A stretch of 64,000 bases of DNA, taken from Verrucomicrobiaceae bacterium. Lineage in GTDB: Bacteria > Verrucomicrobiota > Verrucomicrobiia > Verrucomicrobiales > Verrucomicrobiaceae. The stretch lies in NCBI GenBank assembly GCA_027489965.1, contig JAIXZA010000136.1, positions 58,356 to 122,355 of the forward strand, written 5' to 3'. This document shows positions 8,023 through 16,098 of the stretch, piece by piece. The notes under the pieces were generated by a model that made no database searches, had not been told where the DNA came from, and worked only from the letters and a program-made list of their open reading frames with translations. Numbering within the stretch: position 1 is the first letter of the stretch; every line of letters starts with the position of its first letter. The translations under genes and the position numbers were made by a program.

Positions 8023-8841
8023 TTGTTTGAGTCTTGCAATGCCCGGCCCTTTTACTACGCTGCACCGATGCTTCCGAACACTGACAATTCCAAAGACGGC
8101 AACTTTGAGTGCCCAATTATGGCGCGAGAGGAGCAGATCACCCTGATGCGTGAGATTATTGCCTCTATGGTGCCGATCATACCTGGCAGCGTGATGCCCG
8201 AAGAAGCTCCGAGAGTGAGCGTTGATGAGATCTACTACATGAGCCGATTTCCCGTGACGCAGCGCTGGTATCAAGCCATCATAGGCACTAATCCGAGTCA
8301 CTGGAAAAGTGACAAGATTCTCATTACACAGCGCTGGCTTCAGGCCATTCGCGGCAGTAAATGCGAAAATCATCCTGTCGAACTCGTCTCATGGGAAGAT
8401 GCAACGGCTTTTTGCTCTAAACTCAATGCCTTATGTAAGGAGACGGGTCTCACCGAGCGGATTCCCAAAGGCCTAGAGTTTGCTCTGCCCTGGGTGGCAC
8501 AGTGGGAGTATGCCTGCCGCGCGGGCTCCCCCAGCCGCTTCGGTCTGATGGCAAACGGGATGGGTGGCAATGCGCATCAGATGGCCTGGTATTGCGGCAA
8601 CAGCGGCTATAATACCCACGCTGTCGGTCTGAAAGAACCTAACGCCTGGGGCTTACACGACATGCATGGCAATGTCTCCGAATGGTGTGAAGACGGGGGT
8701 AATCAGGGCCGGAATCGAAGATATTGCGGTGGCTGCTACAGCGACGACGCGAGTTGCTGCACTGCATCCTCCGGCCACTACGACGAGAAGAACTACCGCC
8801 ACGTCAGCCTTGGTTTCCGGATCTCACTCAGGAGGCTGTGA
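8023..8841 (+). CDS. SUMF1/FGE-fold domain protein with internal duplication
   Basis: The protein has the formylglycine-generating-enzyme/sulfatase-modifying fold: VSVDEIYYMSRFPVTQ, HPVELVSWEDATAFC, a WEYACRAG core, GLHDMHGNVSEWCED, and a C-terminal GG...LGFRI. At the active site, aerobic FGE has two cysteines. Aligning GGCYSDDASCC with GGSY..C....C by eye leaves only the second cysteine in register. The protein is therefore more likely a non-FGE member of the superfamily than a proven sulfatase activator. The segment VTQRWYQAI.G is repeated 23 residues later as ITQRWLQAI.G (see the repeat entry). The TTG at 8023 gives 272 residues; ATG at 8068 is an equally good start. A sulfatase gene lies 1.6 kb downstream, beyond an opposite-strand gene. 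Confidence 0.75.
   Translation: MFESCNARPFYYAAPMLPNTDNSKDGNFECPIMAREEQITLMREIIASMVPIIPGSVMPEEAPRVSVDEIYYMSRFPVTQRWYQAIIGTNPSHWKSDKILITQRWLQAIRGSKCENHPVELVSWEDATAFCSKLNALCKETGLTERIPKGLEFALPWVAQWEYACRAGSPSRFGLMANGMGGNAHQMAWYCGNSGYNTHAVGLKEPNAWGLHDMHGNVSEWCEDGGNQGRNRRYCGGCYSDDASCCTASSGHYDEKNYRHVSLGFRISLRRL
8254..8391 (+). repeat. Internal tandem duplication (69-bp period) in the SUMF1 gene
   Basis: Codons starting at 8254 and 8323 encode VTQRWYQAIIG and ITQRWLQAIRG, exactly 69 bases (23 codons) apart. CAGCGCTGG is identical in both DNA copies. This inserts a second copy of the first conserved FGE-fold strand motif in frame. Confidence 0.8.
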
Positions 8842-9109
8842 GAGGCAGCGATCTGAATCTCTGGTCTTCCACAATTTGAAAACCTGAACACTTTGAATAA
8901 GGCTGCTCCATTATGAATCCTTCGCTTTGCGCACGCCCTATGCTATTTCAAAATGAGGATGGCGATTCTGGTCAATTATTCGAGGAACATGCTTTTTGGT
9001 CCGCTACAACATTCGTGATTTTGCGTCACAGCTAAGGATAACGTGAGAGACTTCGACGCGTGACAGTATTTGATTTTGTCCGACTTAGAAACGAAAGACC
9101 GTATTCCAC

Positions 9110-10390
9110 TCACTCCTGAAACTCCGCGTTCTCAGGGATTCGGCTAAAGGCGATCTTGGTGCCGGAGAAGGTCTTCACCTGATTGGGGACAAAGCCCAGT
9201 GCGATGCTGTCCCGACCATAGTCCTGGTTTAATTGATCCATGATCTTGGAGAGCTTTTCACGACGGGTTTGATCGTCTGCCTGCACAGTTTGCAGCTCTG
9301 GGAAAAGCTCCAGCTGCTGAGGATCAGCGCAGGATTGCAGTTGATTGAGGGTGACGCTGATTTTCTTCACTCGCTGCCAGCGGATCTGCTCCATGACCTG
9401 TGGCCAGAGCTGATCCAGGCATTGCATGAGCGTGTAGGTATCTGAAATGGCCTGGGGTAGCCTTACGTTGGCTTCACCATACTTACGGTCCTCCGTCTGC
9501 ACCCCGAGGCTGAGACTGCGTGTACGATACTCCGTGCGGCGGAGTCTGCTGGCCGCTTTAGAAAGCAGGCGCTTGGCCACAATCGCTGCCTCTGGTGGCT
9601 TGCGGAACTCTGGCGAAAGCACATGGCTGTGACCGATGCTGCTGTGCTGGGTGGCAAAATGACCCAGGTCCTGACCATGGAGCTCCCGCCAGAAACGATC
9701 CCCACCCACACCACCCCAGATCTGATGCAGATCCTGTGAGCTAGCCTCCCAGAGCTGCTCCACCGTTTGTATGCCTGCGGCATGAAAACGAGGCTCCATG
9801 CGCCGACCGATGCCGCAGAGGTCAGTCAGTTTCCAATGGGAGATTTTTGTCGGCATGTCATGCAGATGCAGCACCGTCAGCCCATTGGGCTTTTGCAGAT
9901 CACTCGCCAGCTTTGCCAGATACTTGCTCGGCGCGATCCCGATAGAGCAGGTGATGCATTCACCAACGTTCTTCTGCAGTCCCGCTTTGATTCGGCGGGC
10001 AAGGTCCAGGGCCACCGACTCTTCCTGATGTCGCTTATCCAGCAGCAGGCCCATTTCATCAATCGAGGCCACCACCTCGATCGGGTAATGATGCTCCACT
10101 TCCTCTTTGATCTTATCGTGAAAAGCCACATATCGCGAATGATCAGCCTCCACCAGGATCAGCCCTGGGCACATGCGTTTGGCATCACCTATATTGGTGC
10201 CGGTTTTGACTCCGAACTTCTTCGCTTCAAAGCTCGCGGCGATGGCACAGGTCGCATCTGAAATCATCGGCACCACAGCAACAGGCCGCCCTCTCAGTCG
10301 TTCATCCATCTGCTGCTCCACGCTGGCAAAGTAGCTGTTCAGATCAAGGAACAACCAACGCAGTGGGGGAGATGAGGCAGAGTGTGGCAC
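9110..10390 (-). CDS. dinB: Y-family DNA polymerase (DinB/UmuC type)
   Basis: A 426-residue translesion polymerase. The first catalytic Asp is in LFLDLNSYFASVE (D16), and the palm motif SIDE is at 109-112 (D111, E112). CSIGIAPSKYLAKLASDLQKPNG follows in the thumb, and LCGIGRRMEPRF is a helix-hairpin-helix-like element. QLELF at 359-363 is a good beta-clamp-binding pentapeptide. It would bypass replication-blocking lesions at low fidelity. A LexA-like palindrome 29 bases upstream (10419-10432) predicts SOS control. Exact assignment between Pol IV and UmuC-like subfamilies is open: the family usually has 350-420 residues, and no umuD-like gene is adjacent. Confidence 0.9.
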   Translation of the reverse strand: MPHSASSPPLRWLFLDLNSYFASVEQQMDERLRGRPVAVVPMISDATCAIAASFEAKKFGVKTGTNIGDAKRMCPGLILVEADHSRYVAFHDKIKEEVEHHYPIEVVASIDEMGLLLDKRHQEESVALDLARRIKAGLQKNVGECITCSIGIAPSKYLAKLASDLQKPNGLTVLHLHDMPTKISHWKLTDLCGIGRRMEPRFHAAGIQTVEQLWEASSQDLHQIWGGVGGDRFWRELHGQDLGHFATQHSSIGHSHVLSPEFRKPPEAAIVAKRLLSKAASRLRRTEYRTRSLSLGVQTEDRKYGEANVRLPQAISDTYTLMQCLDQLWPQVMEQIRWQRVKKISVTLNQLQSCADPQQLELFPELQTVQADDQTRREKLSKIMDQLNQDYGRDSIALGFVPNQVKTFSGTKIAFSRIPENAEFQE

Positions 10391-10418
10391 AACGCCAAAG
10401 CTAGCTGCATTTTAAGTA

Positions 10419-10432
10419 TGTTCAAATGAACG
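10419..10432 (-). promoter_or_regulatory. Putative LexA (SOS) operator
   Basis: TGTTC-AAAT-GAACG on the plus strand (CGTTC-ATTT-GAACA on minus) lies 29 bases upstream of the polymerase start codon. It matches the TGTTC-N4-GAACA pattern known as the verrucomicrobial LexA motif in 9 of 10 defined bases. The position and the nature of the gene make SOS regulation likely. Confidence 0.75.
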
Positions 10433-10486
10433 TAATTTAAATTTGAAAGCTAGATCCTAGACGGCCTCTGCGTTCAAAGTGGCCCC

Positions 10487-11773
10487 ATGCGTCTTTTTTC
10501 CCTTCTCATCGCCTTTTGCGCCCTCGCACACCTCGCCCTTGCCGCAGATAGCCCGCCAAACGTCGTCATGATCATCTCGGATGACCATTTGTGGAGTGAC
10601 TACGGTTTCATGGGGCATCCCCACCTTCAGACGCCGAACCTGGATAAGCTGGCCAAAGAAAGCCTCACCTTCACTCGCGGTTATGTGCCCAGCAGCCTCT
10701 GCTGCCCCAGCCTTGCCAGCATCATCACCGGCCTCTATCCGCATCAGCATAAAGTCACTAGCAACGACCCCGGCGCGCCTGCTGGCATGAAGCCGAAAGC
10801 ATTCCAAACCAGCCCGCTCTTTGATGCCGGCCGCGAGATCATGAGCAAGCACCTCGAAGCCGCCGGCACCCTGCCTTCCCGCCTAGCAGCCAAAGGCTAT
10901 CTCAGCCTGCAAACCGGCAAATGGTGGCAAAAGCACTACTCACGCGGCGGCTTCACCAGCGGCATGACCCAGGGCGGTCGCCATGGCGATACGGGACTCG
11001 ATATAGGACGTAAAACCATGCAGCCCGTCTACGACTTCATCGGTCAGGCCAAGCAGCAGCAAAAACCCTTCCTCGTCTGGTATGCGCCCATGATGCCGCA
11101 CGATCCGCACACGCCGCCCAAGCGTCTGCTCGACAAGTACATCGACAAAGCTCCCAGCCTGCACGTCGCCAAATACTGGGCCATGGTCGAGTGGTTTGAT
11201 GAGACCTGCGGTCAGTTACTGAACCATCTGGATGAACAAGGCCTGCGGGAAAACACCATCGTCGTTTATGTTTCTGACAACGGCTGGATCACCAATCCCC
11301 AGACTGCTCGCTATGCCGATAAATCGAAGCAAAGCCAGTATGACGGAGGTCTGCGCAGTCCGATCATGTTCCGCTGGCCTGCCAAAGTGCAGCCCAAGAT
11401 GTCCGAAGACCTCGCAATCTCACTCGACTTAGCACCCACCATCCTGAAAGCCGCTGGACTCGAACCCACGAAGGACATGCCCGGTCTTAACCTGCTCGAC
11501 AGCGCCGCCGTCAGTGCCCGCAAGACGTTGTATGGCGAGTGCTTCACCCATAACTTCGTCGATATTCAGGTCCCCTCCACGAGCCTGAAATGGCGCTGGA
11601 TCATCGACGGCCACAGCAAGCTCATCGTCCCCAACAAAGCCAACCAACCCGACGACATCGTCGAGCTCTACGACCTCAAAGCCGACCCCACCGAGGAAAA
11701 GAACCTCGCCAGTGAACAAGCCGCGAAAGTCACCGAATTGACCGCGAAGCTCGATGCCTGGTGGAAGCCGTGA
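10487..11773 (+). CDS. Secreted sulfatase family protein
   Basis: A signal peptide (1-20) is followed by the type I sulfatase fold: NVVMIISDDH (metal-binding D32/D33), the formylglycine region LCCPSLASIITG (72-82), MPHDPHTPP, and a late metal site VYVSDNG. The C-terminal part with DLKADPTEEKNLA is typical of polysaccharide sulfatases. The usual C-x-P-S-R reads C72-C-P-S-L, so the Arg that helps recognition and catalysis is Leu. Cys72 is still available for conversion to formylglycine. It probably removes sulfate from an extracellular glycan. A partial, decayed copy of its 3' end lies at 13798-13903. A SUMF1-like gene is nearby, but its FGE activity is doubtful. Confidence 0.88.
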   Translation: MRLFSLLIAFCALAHLALAADSPPNVVMIISDDHLWSDYGFMGHPHLQTPNLDKLAKESLTFTRGYVPSSLCCPSLASIITGLYPHQHKVTSNDPGAPAGMKPKAFQTSPLFDAGREIMSKHLEAAGTLPSRLAAKGYLSLQTGKWWQKHYSRGGFTSGMTQGGRHGDTGLDIGRKTMQPVYDFIGQAKQQQKPFLVWYAPMMPHDPHTPPKRLLDKYIDKAPSLHVAKYWAMVEWFDETCGQLLNHLDEQGLRENTIVVYVSDNGWITNPQTARYADKSKQSQYDGGLRSPIMFRWPAKVQPKMSEDLAISLDLAPTILKAAGLEPTKDMPGLNLLDSAAVSARKTLYGECFTHNFVDIQVPSTSLKWRWIIDGHSKLIVPNKANQPDDIVELYDLKADPTEEKNLASEQAAKVTELTAKLDAWWKP

Positions 11774-11853
11774 GGGCAGACGAGAATCGTTTGCGGTGGG
11801 TTGAACTCGTTGAGTGGCGTAATGGAGAAGCCTCATAGCCACCGCGGCTCACC

Positions 11854-13656
11854 TCAGTGCCTCGGCAACGCAAGCCTTGCCCCGGGGGCCACTCCCAATA
11901 GGCCGTCAGAACCACGAGCCATCATGCCCACAGACATTTTGTATCTGCTGGACTTGCAGCCCATGAGAAAGAGGCCTGATCGGGGATTGAAAAAAAGCCA
12001 GACGCGTTCTGGATTGGCTCCTTGTATCACGGCTTGACCTCGTTGATTCAGCACAGCCTGCACAGATGTGGCTGGGGTCTCGCAATGAATTGTTACGAGC
12101 TGTCCCAGTCTTAATCCAGGAATCACCTCTCCTCGCAGGCAACGATATTTTGCCCCAGTGATCACCTTCTCGGTTTCTGGGCTTGAGCACTTCATTAGGC
12201 CTGTGATATCGCCCATCTCCGAGCCTTCAATGTCTAACCGACCCAAAACGGCACGACCTGAGGCACCGCTAGTCTGGTAAAAGCCTATTTCGCCACGAGG
12301 CCCTAAGAATGCACTGAATGTCTGCAATCGGGGGCTTCCCATCTGCAACCAGCCTACCAGATCGCCGCCTTGATTGATCGTGCCAGAAAGAAACCCCTCA
12401 CCACCATCAGCGAAAAGAGCCGTGTAGTAGCCCGCATGAAGCGCCGAAGGATTCGATCTGGCATTCCATACTCTCCGCCACCCCTCCACGGTGGAGTTCG
12501 TGGATAACGTTCCACTGAACAAATTCGTGGTGATGTCAATCAGGCCCGTCAATTCAAGCGAAGGCACGCTGAATGAGAACTCGGCATTCGTGGTCACGAG
12601 GTCGGTGACAAATGACTTTCTTGTCTTGCCCGTGGTCAAAGCGCCCGTGATGTGACCCTGGCTGGTGCAGATGAAATCCAGTCTGCCTCGCGTCTCTCCG
12701 TCGATAAAAGCCGTGTAACTCCCCACCACCTCAGATGCGATGGGGGCACTATCGTTGTCACTGATGACCAAAGTGAATTCATCTGGATCACCGACAATGA
12801 AGGGAATGTATTGAGGGGAAATTTCGATTAAATCGCCTAAATTGAAGGTGATCGGCAGCCAAATCAGCGAGCCGGGCACGCATAGTTCTAGAGTGACTTC
12901 TTCCCGACTCTCAATCAGTGAATCATCCACCACTGGTATCACGACTTCCTGCCGGGTAGAGCCTGGGGGAAAGAAAAACATGGCTGGTAATGGCCCCAAA
13001 TCTCCAGGAACGGTGGCCAGTGGGAACTGCGGGCTGTCGTGATTTTCCACCATGAACGGTACCGCGATGCGTTCCTCGCTGGGCATGGACAACTCGGCGG
13101 TCAGCACCACGCTTGGCTGGCCTTCGCTGACCCCTTCACGGCTGCTGGTCAGCCTAACCACTGGCTTGTCATCATCCGTGATCACAATCCGGCACTCATC
13201 ATTGTTCCCAAGAATGACCGGGAGGTTGGTGGGCTCAATCCAGATGAGCCTGCCGGCAAATTGAAAGTTCCCGGCAAAATCGGGAAAGCATAGCTCGATG
13301 GTAGCCTCCTCTCTTGCCTCGGCGATAAAGTCATTGCCAATAGGAATGGCAACCTCCGCACGAGTCGCGCCTGGCGGGAAAAGAAACCCCGTGGGAAGCG
13401 TCCCCAAATCTCTCGGCACACTAGCCAGGGCGAACTCTGTCAAACCCGGATTCTCCACCATAAACGGAACTGCGATCTCCGCAGCACTGGCAAAGGACAA
13501 CTCCGCCACCAGCGTGACAGAAGCCTGACCTTCCGTGACTCGGACGATAGTTTGTCTCAACTGCACCGTCGGCTTCAGGACAATCTGTGCTTCACAATCA
13601 CTGCAAAGGAGCAAGGCCGCGATAACAACGATGGAGGATGATGCGAAGCGCTTCAT
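11854..13656 (-). CDS. Secreted protein with two Calx-beta domains
   Basis: A signal peptide (about 1-23) is followed by two similar repeats of about 130 residues (26-165 and 166-310). Each contains VTEGQ or VSEGQ, ELS, AVPFMVEN, LPxxFxFPPGxTRxEVxIP and a final ITDDD/ISDND. This is the Calx-beta (Ca2+-binding adhesion-type) pattern. The C-terminal 280 residues hold beta-strand repeats of the type VVGSYTAFIDGETRGRL...GYYTALFADG, a module I have seen in large verrucomicrobial exported proteins. No enzyme motif is visible. A surface or secreted binding role is inferred. A degraded copy of the region encoding the first repeat lies at 14920-15007. Confidence 0.75.
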   Translation of the reverse strand: MKRFASSSIVVIAALLLCSDCEAQIVLKPTVQLRQTIVRVTEGQASVTLVAELSFASAAEIAVPFMVENPGLTEFALASVPRDLGTLPTGFLFPPGATRAEVAIPIGNDFIAEAREEATIELCFPDFAGNFQFAGRLIWIEPTNLPVILGNNDECRIVITDDDKPVVRLTSSREGVSEGQPSVVLTAELSMPSEERIAVPFMVENHDSPQFPLATVPGDLGPLPAMFFFPPGSTRQEVVIPVVDDSLIESREEVTLELCVPGSLIWLPITFNLGDLIEISPQYIPFIVGDPDEFTLVISDNDSAPIASEVVGSYTAFIDGETRGRLDFICTSQGHITGALTTGKTRKSFVTDLVTTNAEFSFSVPSLELTGLIDITTNLFSGTLSTNSTVEGWRRVWNARSNPSALHAGYYTALFADGGEGFLSGTINQGGDLVGWLQMGSPRLQTFSAFLGPRGEIGFYQTSGASGRAVLGRLDIEGSEMGDITGLMKCSSPETEKVITGAKYRCLRGEVIPGLRLGQLVTIHCETPATSVQAVLNQRGQAVIQGANPERVWLFFNPRSGLFLMGCKSSRYKMSVGMMARGSDGLLGVAPGARLALPRH

Positions 13657-13797
13657 AAAAGTAGAGGTGATGAATAGACGGGTTAAGTGATGCCCTATGG
13701 GTTAGGACAGACCAGGCTCAATCCATGACACCCGCTCACTACCCTTTGGTGAAAGGGCGATTTCCTGACAAACAATCTTCTCCCGCCTGCCATAGCT

Positions 13798-13903
13798 CTG
13801 GATCATCGACGGCCACAGCAAGCTCATCATCCCCAACAAAACCAACCAGCCCGACGCTGTCACCGAACTCACCGCGAAGCTGGATGCCTGGTGGAAGCCG
13901 TGA
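13798..13903 (+). pseudogene. Remnant of a sulfatase 3' end
   Basis: TGGATCATCGACGGCCACAG and the sequence after it match the end of the sulfatase gene (11596-11655 and 11728-11773) almost base for base, including the GGTGGAAGCCGTGA end. An internal deletion of 72 bases (24 codons) leaves the frame intact, and about 34 codons up to the TGA remain readable. Nothing upstream resembles the rest of a sulfatase, so this is a relic of a duplication. Confidence 0.85.
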
Positions 13904-13978
13904 ACCCGCCCACAGGGGATCTCCAATGCCCTCCATGCTCTCAAGAATACAACTGACAACAAGGCTTAGTCGAGCAGG

Positions 13979-14881
13979 CTAGATCCCATCCATTTCCTGG
14001 CGTGATTCTTTCAGCGCAGGGCTCCCTCTAAATGAGGTCCAAAGTACAGCGCCACAGATGAGCGCACCTCCGCAGAGCGTTCGATCGCTTGGTAGCTCAT
14101 GCAGCATCAGCCAGGCAAAGACAACGCCATACACCGGCTCCATGCCATAGGCCACGCCAACTGACTGAGCGCGCAGATGTCTCAGGCTGGCCACAGCCAG
14201 GCCCTGGGCCAGTCCGGTAAAGACCACGCCCAGAAGGATCAGTAAACCCAGATCACGCCCGCCGATAGAGCCCTGCCAACTGAGCGCAAAAGGCAGCGCA
14301 CAGAGCGCTGCAAAAGCCTGCTGATAAAACGCTACCGTCACCGTGGGATAGACCCGCACATACCAGCGGCTCATAAGCGACAGTAGCGCATACGTGAAAG
14401 CTGAAAACACTCCCCATAGCACCCCTTGCGTCAGGTGATTGCTCAGATCCCAGTTCGGCGTCACGAGGATCAGCCCCAGCACCACCAGCACTGCCGTGAT
14501 CACATCATGTCCCCGCAACCTCTCCCGAAAAATCGCTGGCTCTAGGAAGGTCACAAACAGGGGAAAGGACGAAAAAGCCAGCAGCCCAATGGCCACGGTG
14601 GAAACGCGGATCGCCACAAAGAAGGAAAACCAATGCAGCGCCAAGATGGCACCCGAACCAGCCAGCATGAGCAGGTCTTTCCGGCAGCGCACCCGCAGAT
14701 CGGATTGGATCAGAACCGCCATCACCGCCAGCGCCGAGCTGCCAAACAGCGTCCTGCCACAGGTGATGACCGCAGGACTAGCTTCCACAAATTTAGCAAA
14801 CAACCCCGCCCCACCCGCCAGCAGCACCGAAAAGTGCAGCTGTATCAGGCTTAGCCGAGTTGTAGAAAAGTTCATGGGCAT
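13979..14881 (-). CDS. EamA-family drug/metabolite transporter
   Basis: Three hundred residues with about ten hydrophobic segments in two homologous halves, the layout of 10-TMS EamA/RhaT exporters. Recognisable features are the first-half LLAFSSFPLFVTFLEP and the second-half SVGVAYGMEPVYGVVFAWL, with a conserved Glu-Pro in each. The substrate cannot be inferred. Its stop codon overlaps an AGGCTAG heptamer. The gene sits between decayed copies of the sulfatase 3' end and of the Calx-beta gene, as if inserted into, or left over within, a duplicated segment. Two near-adjacent ATG codons (MPM) make the start uncertain by two residues. Confidence 0.85.
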   Translation of the reverse strand: MPMNFSTTRLSLIQLHFSVLLAGGAGLFAKFVEASPAVITCGRTLFGSSALAVMAVLIQSDLRVRCRKDLLMLAGSGAILALHWFSFFVAIRVSTVAIGLLAFSSFPLFVTFLEPAIFRERLRGHDVITAVLVVLGLILVTPNWDLSNHLTQGVLWGVFSAFTYALLSLMSRWYVRVYPTVTVAFYQQAFAALCALPFALSWQGSIGGRDLGLLILLGVVFTGLAQGLAVASLRHLRAQSVGVAYGMEPVYGVVFAWLMLHELPSDRTLCGGALICGAVLWTSFRGSPALKESRQEMDGI

Positions 14882-14919
14882 GGGCGGACACTAGGCTGCC
14901 CGCCTGACCTTGGCTAGAG

Positions 14920-15007
14920 GCGATCTCTGTGGCCTGGCAAAGGACATCTCCGCGACCAGCGTGACAGAAACCTGACCTTTCGTGACTTGGACGGTAGTTT
15001 GCCTAAA
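14920..15007 (-). pseudogene. Remnant of the Calx-beta gene
   Basis: About 88 bases match 13472-13560 inside the Calx-beta gene with roughly 10 differences and one small gap (for example TGGCAAAGGACA, CCAGCGTGACAGAA, GACGGTAGTTTG). The orientation is the same as in the intact gene. The copy has no open continuation, so it is non-functional. Confidence 0.8.
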
Positions 15008-15008
15008 T

Positions 15009-15197
15009 CCGTAGGTTGGGAATGGTTGGCGCGATGGAGATGTGACCATGCAAGATCCCCTTCGACAGCCTTCCCGACTTTCTTTGAACGTGCGGACCCC
15101 GTATGGACTTCGACTCCCCCAATCCAGTCGGGAAGATCGGCGACGGAATATGGGCTATCATCGACATGCTTTCCCGCCGACCATTCCCAACCTACGG
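15009..15197. repeat. REP-like composite inverted repeat upstream of the RAYT gene
   Basis: A perfect 17-bp inverted pair (CCGTAGGTTGGGAATGG at 15009-15025, its complement at 15181-15197) encloses a second inverted pair (TTCCCGACT at 15071-15079, AGTCGGGAA at 15126-15134). The first 80 bases recur directly after the transposase gene at 15946-16025. This is the arrangement of two facing REP units (a BIME). Confidence 0.8.
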
Positions 15198-15231
15198 TGG
15201 ATTTAGCCTCGATCCATGCTTTGTCTTTTGA

Positions 15232-15951
15232 ATGAGTTGGTTTATCCCCCAACAGATAGTGTTGCCGCCTGACTTTATAGGATTTGATCCGGTAAGTTCC
15301 GTGCCTGATCCAGACTTCAGCCTCTATAACAGACATCTGCCCCATTGGCGTAAAGAAGGTGCTTGTTATGTGCTCACCTTTCGATTGGACGACTCCCTGC
15401 CCTCCGATGTCGTCGTGGCGATGCGGCAAGAATCGCTCATGTGGCAGCAAAGGCTCAGCCAAATAGCCGTCCAAAACGATGGCAAGATCCCCATGGATGA
15501 GCGCGCTAACTGGGAACTTTTTCAAAAACATCAAATCCGTAAGTTGGATAGCTTACTGGATGAAGGACTTGGCGAATGTGTTCTTCGCGAGCCTGAGTTA
15601 CGTAAAGTCGTTGTTAACGCACTTCAATACTTTGAGGGGCAACGAGTAGAGATGTTCGCCTATGCCATTATGCCCAATCATGTGCATGTTTTGTGTCGTC
15701 CACTTTCGGGGTATTCCTTGGAACAACTTACAGCCTCTTGGAAGCGCTACACGAGTGTCGAGATCCAAGGTCGGCTTAGACGCCGTGGAGCACTTTGGCA
15801 GAGTGAATCCTTTGATCGGATCATTCGCGATTCTGAACATTTCGCCCAGGCCGTGCGCTACATCGCGCGGAACCCCGAACAGGCTGGACTAAAGCCCAAT
15901 GAAGCCACCGTTTGGATTCATCCGCGCATCCATGATACCAATCATCCGTAG
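15232..15951 (+). CDS. REP-associated transposase (RAYT, Y1/IS200-like HUH family)
   Basis: A 239-residue protein with HWRKEGACYVLTFRL at the start of the fold, the HUH metal motif in MPNHVHVL, and ...GALWQSESFDRIIRD...AVRYIARNPEQAGL at the end. This is the order of RAYT/Y1 transposases. Such enzymes cut single-stranded REP hairpins and are thought to spread them; here REP-like units flank the gene. In many RAYTs the catalytic tyrosine lies just before the Asp of the YDR/YFDR-type segment. Here the segment reads ESFDR, so no Tyr is in the expected place and activity is uncertain. The TAG stop lies inside the downstream repeat (CCGTAG), so gene and repeat are physically joined. Confidence 0.85.
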   Translation: MSWFIPQQIVLPPDFIGFDPVSSVPDPDFSLYNRHLPHWRKEGACYVLTFRLDDSLPSDVVVAMRQESLMWQQRLSQIAVQNDGKIPMDERANWELFQKHQIRKLDSLLDEGLGECVLREPELRKVVVNALQYFEGQRVEMFAYAIMPNHVHVLCRPLSGYSLEQLTASWKRYTSVEIQGRLRRRGALWQSESFDRIIRDSEHFAQAVRYIARNPEQAGLKPNEATVWIHPRIHDTNHP

Positions 15952-16025
15952 GTTGGGAATGATTGGCGCAGTGGAGATGAGACCACGCAAGATCCCCTTC
16001 GCCAATCTTCCCGACTTTTTTTGAG
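15946..16025. repeat. REP-like unit downstream of the RAYT gene
   Basis: A direct copy of 15009-15088, about 71 of 80 bases identical, with CCGTAGGTTGGGAATG and TTCCCGACT at the same 62-base spacing. CCAATCAT at 15938-15945 pairs with ATGATTGG across the unit start, giving a further hairpin. Confidence 0.75.
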
Positions 16026-16098
16026 GGTGCATATCTCTGCACTTGTGTAGAATAAGAAACGCCTCGGTGTCGCAAGGTGCATCTAGCGAAAGAAACCC

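Noticed and set aside
8023..8841. Calling the SUMF1 protein a true formylglycine-generating enzyme for the nearby sulfatase
   Set aside because: One of the two catalytic cysteines seems missing, and the genes are 1.6 kb apart with an opposite-strand gene between.
9767..10261. 164-residue plus-strand frame opposite the polymerase gene
   Set aside because: Antisense shadow of a gene whose catalytic motifs are all on the minus strand.
14914..15534. 206-residue minus-strand frame across the REP unit and the RAYT start
   Set aside because: It runs antisense through REP repeats and the transposase gene; its apparent similarity to another minus frame at 15821-16075 only reflects the repeated DNA.
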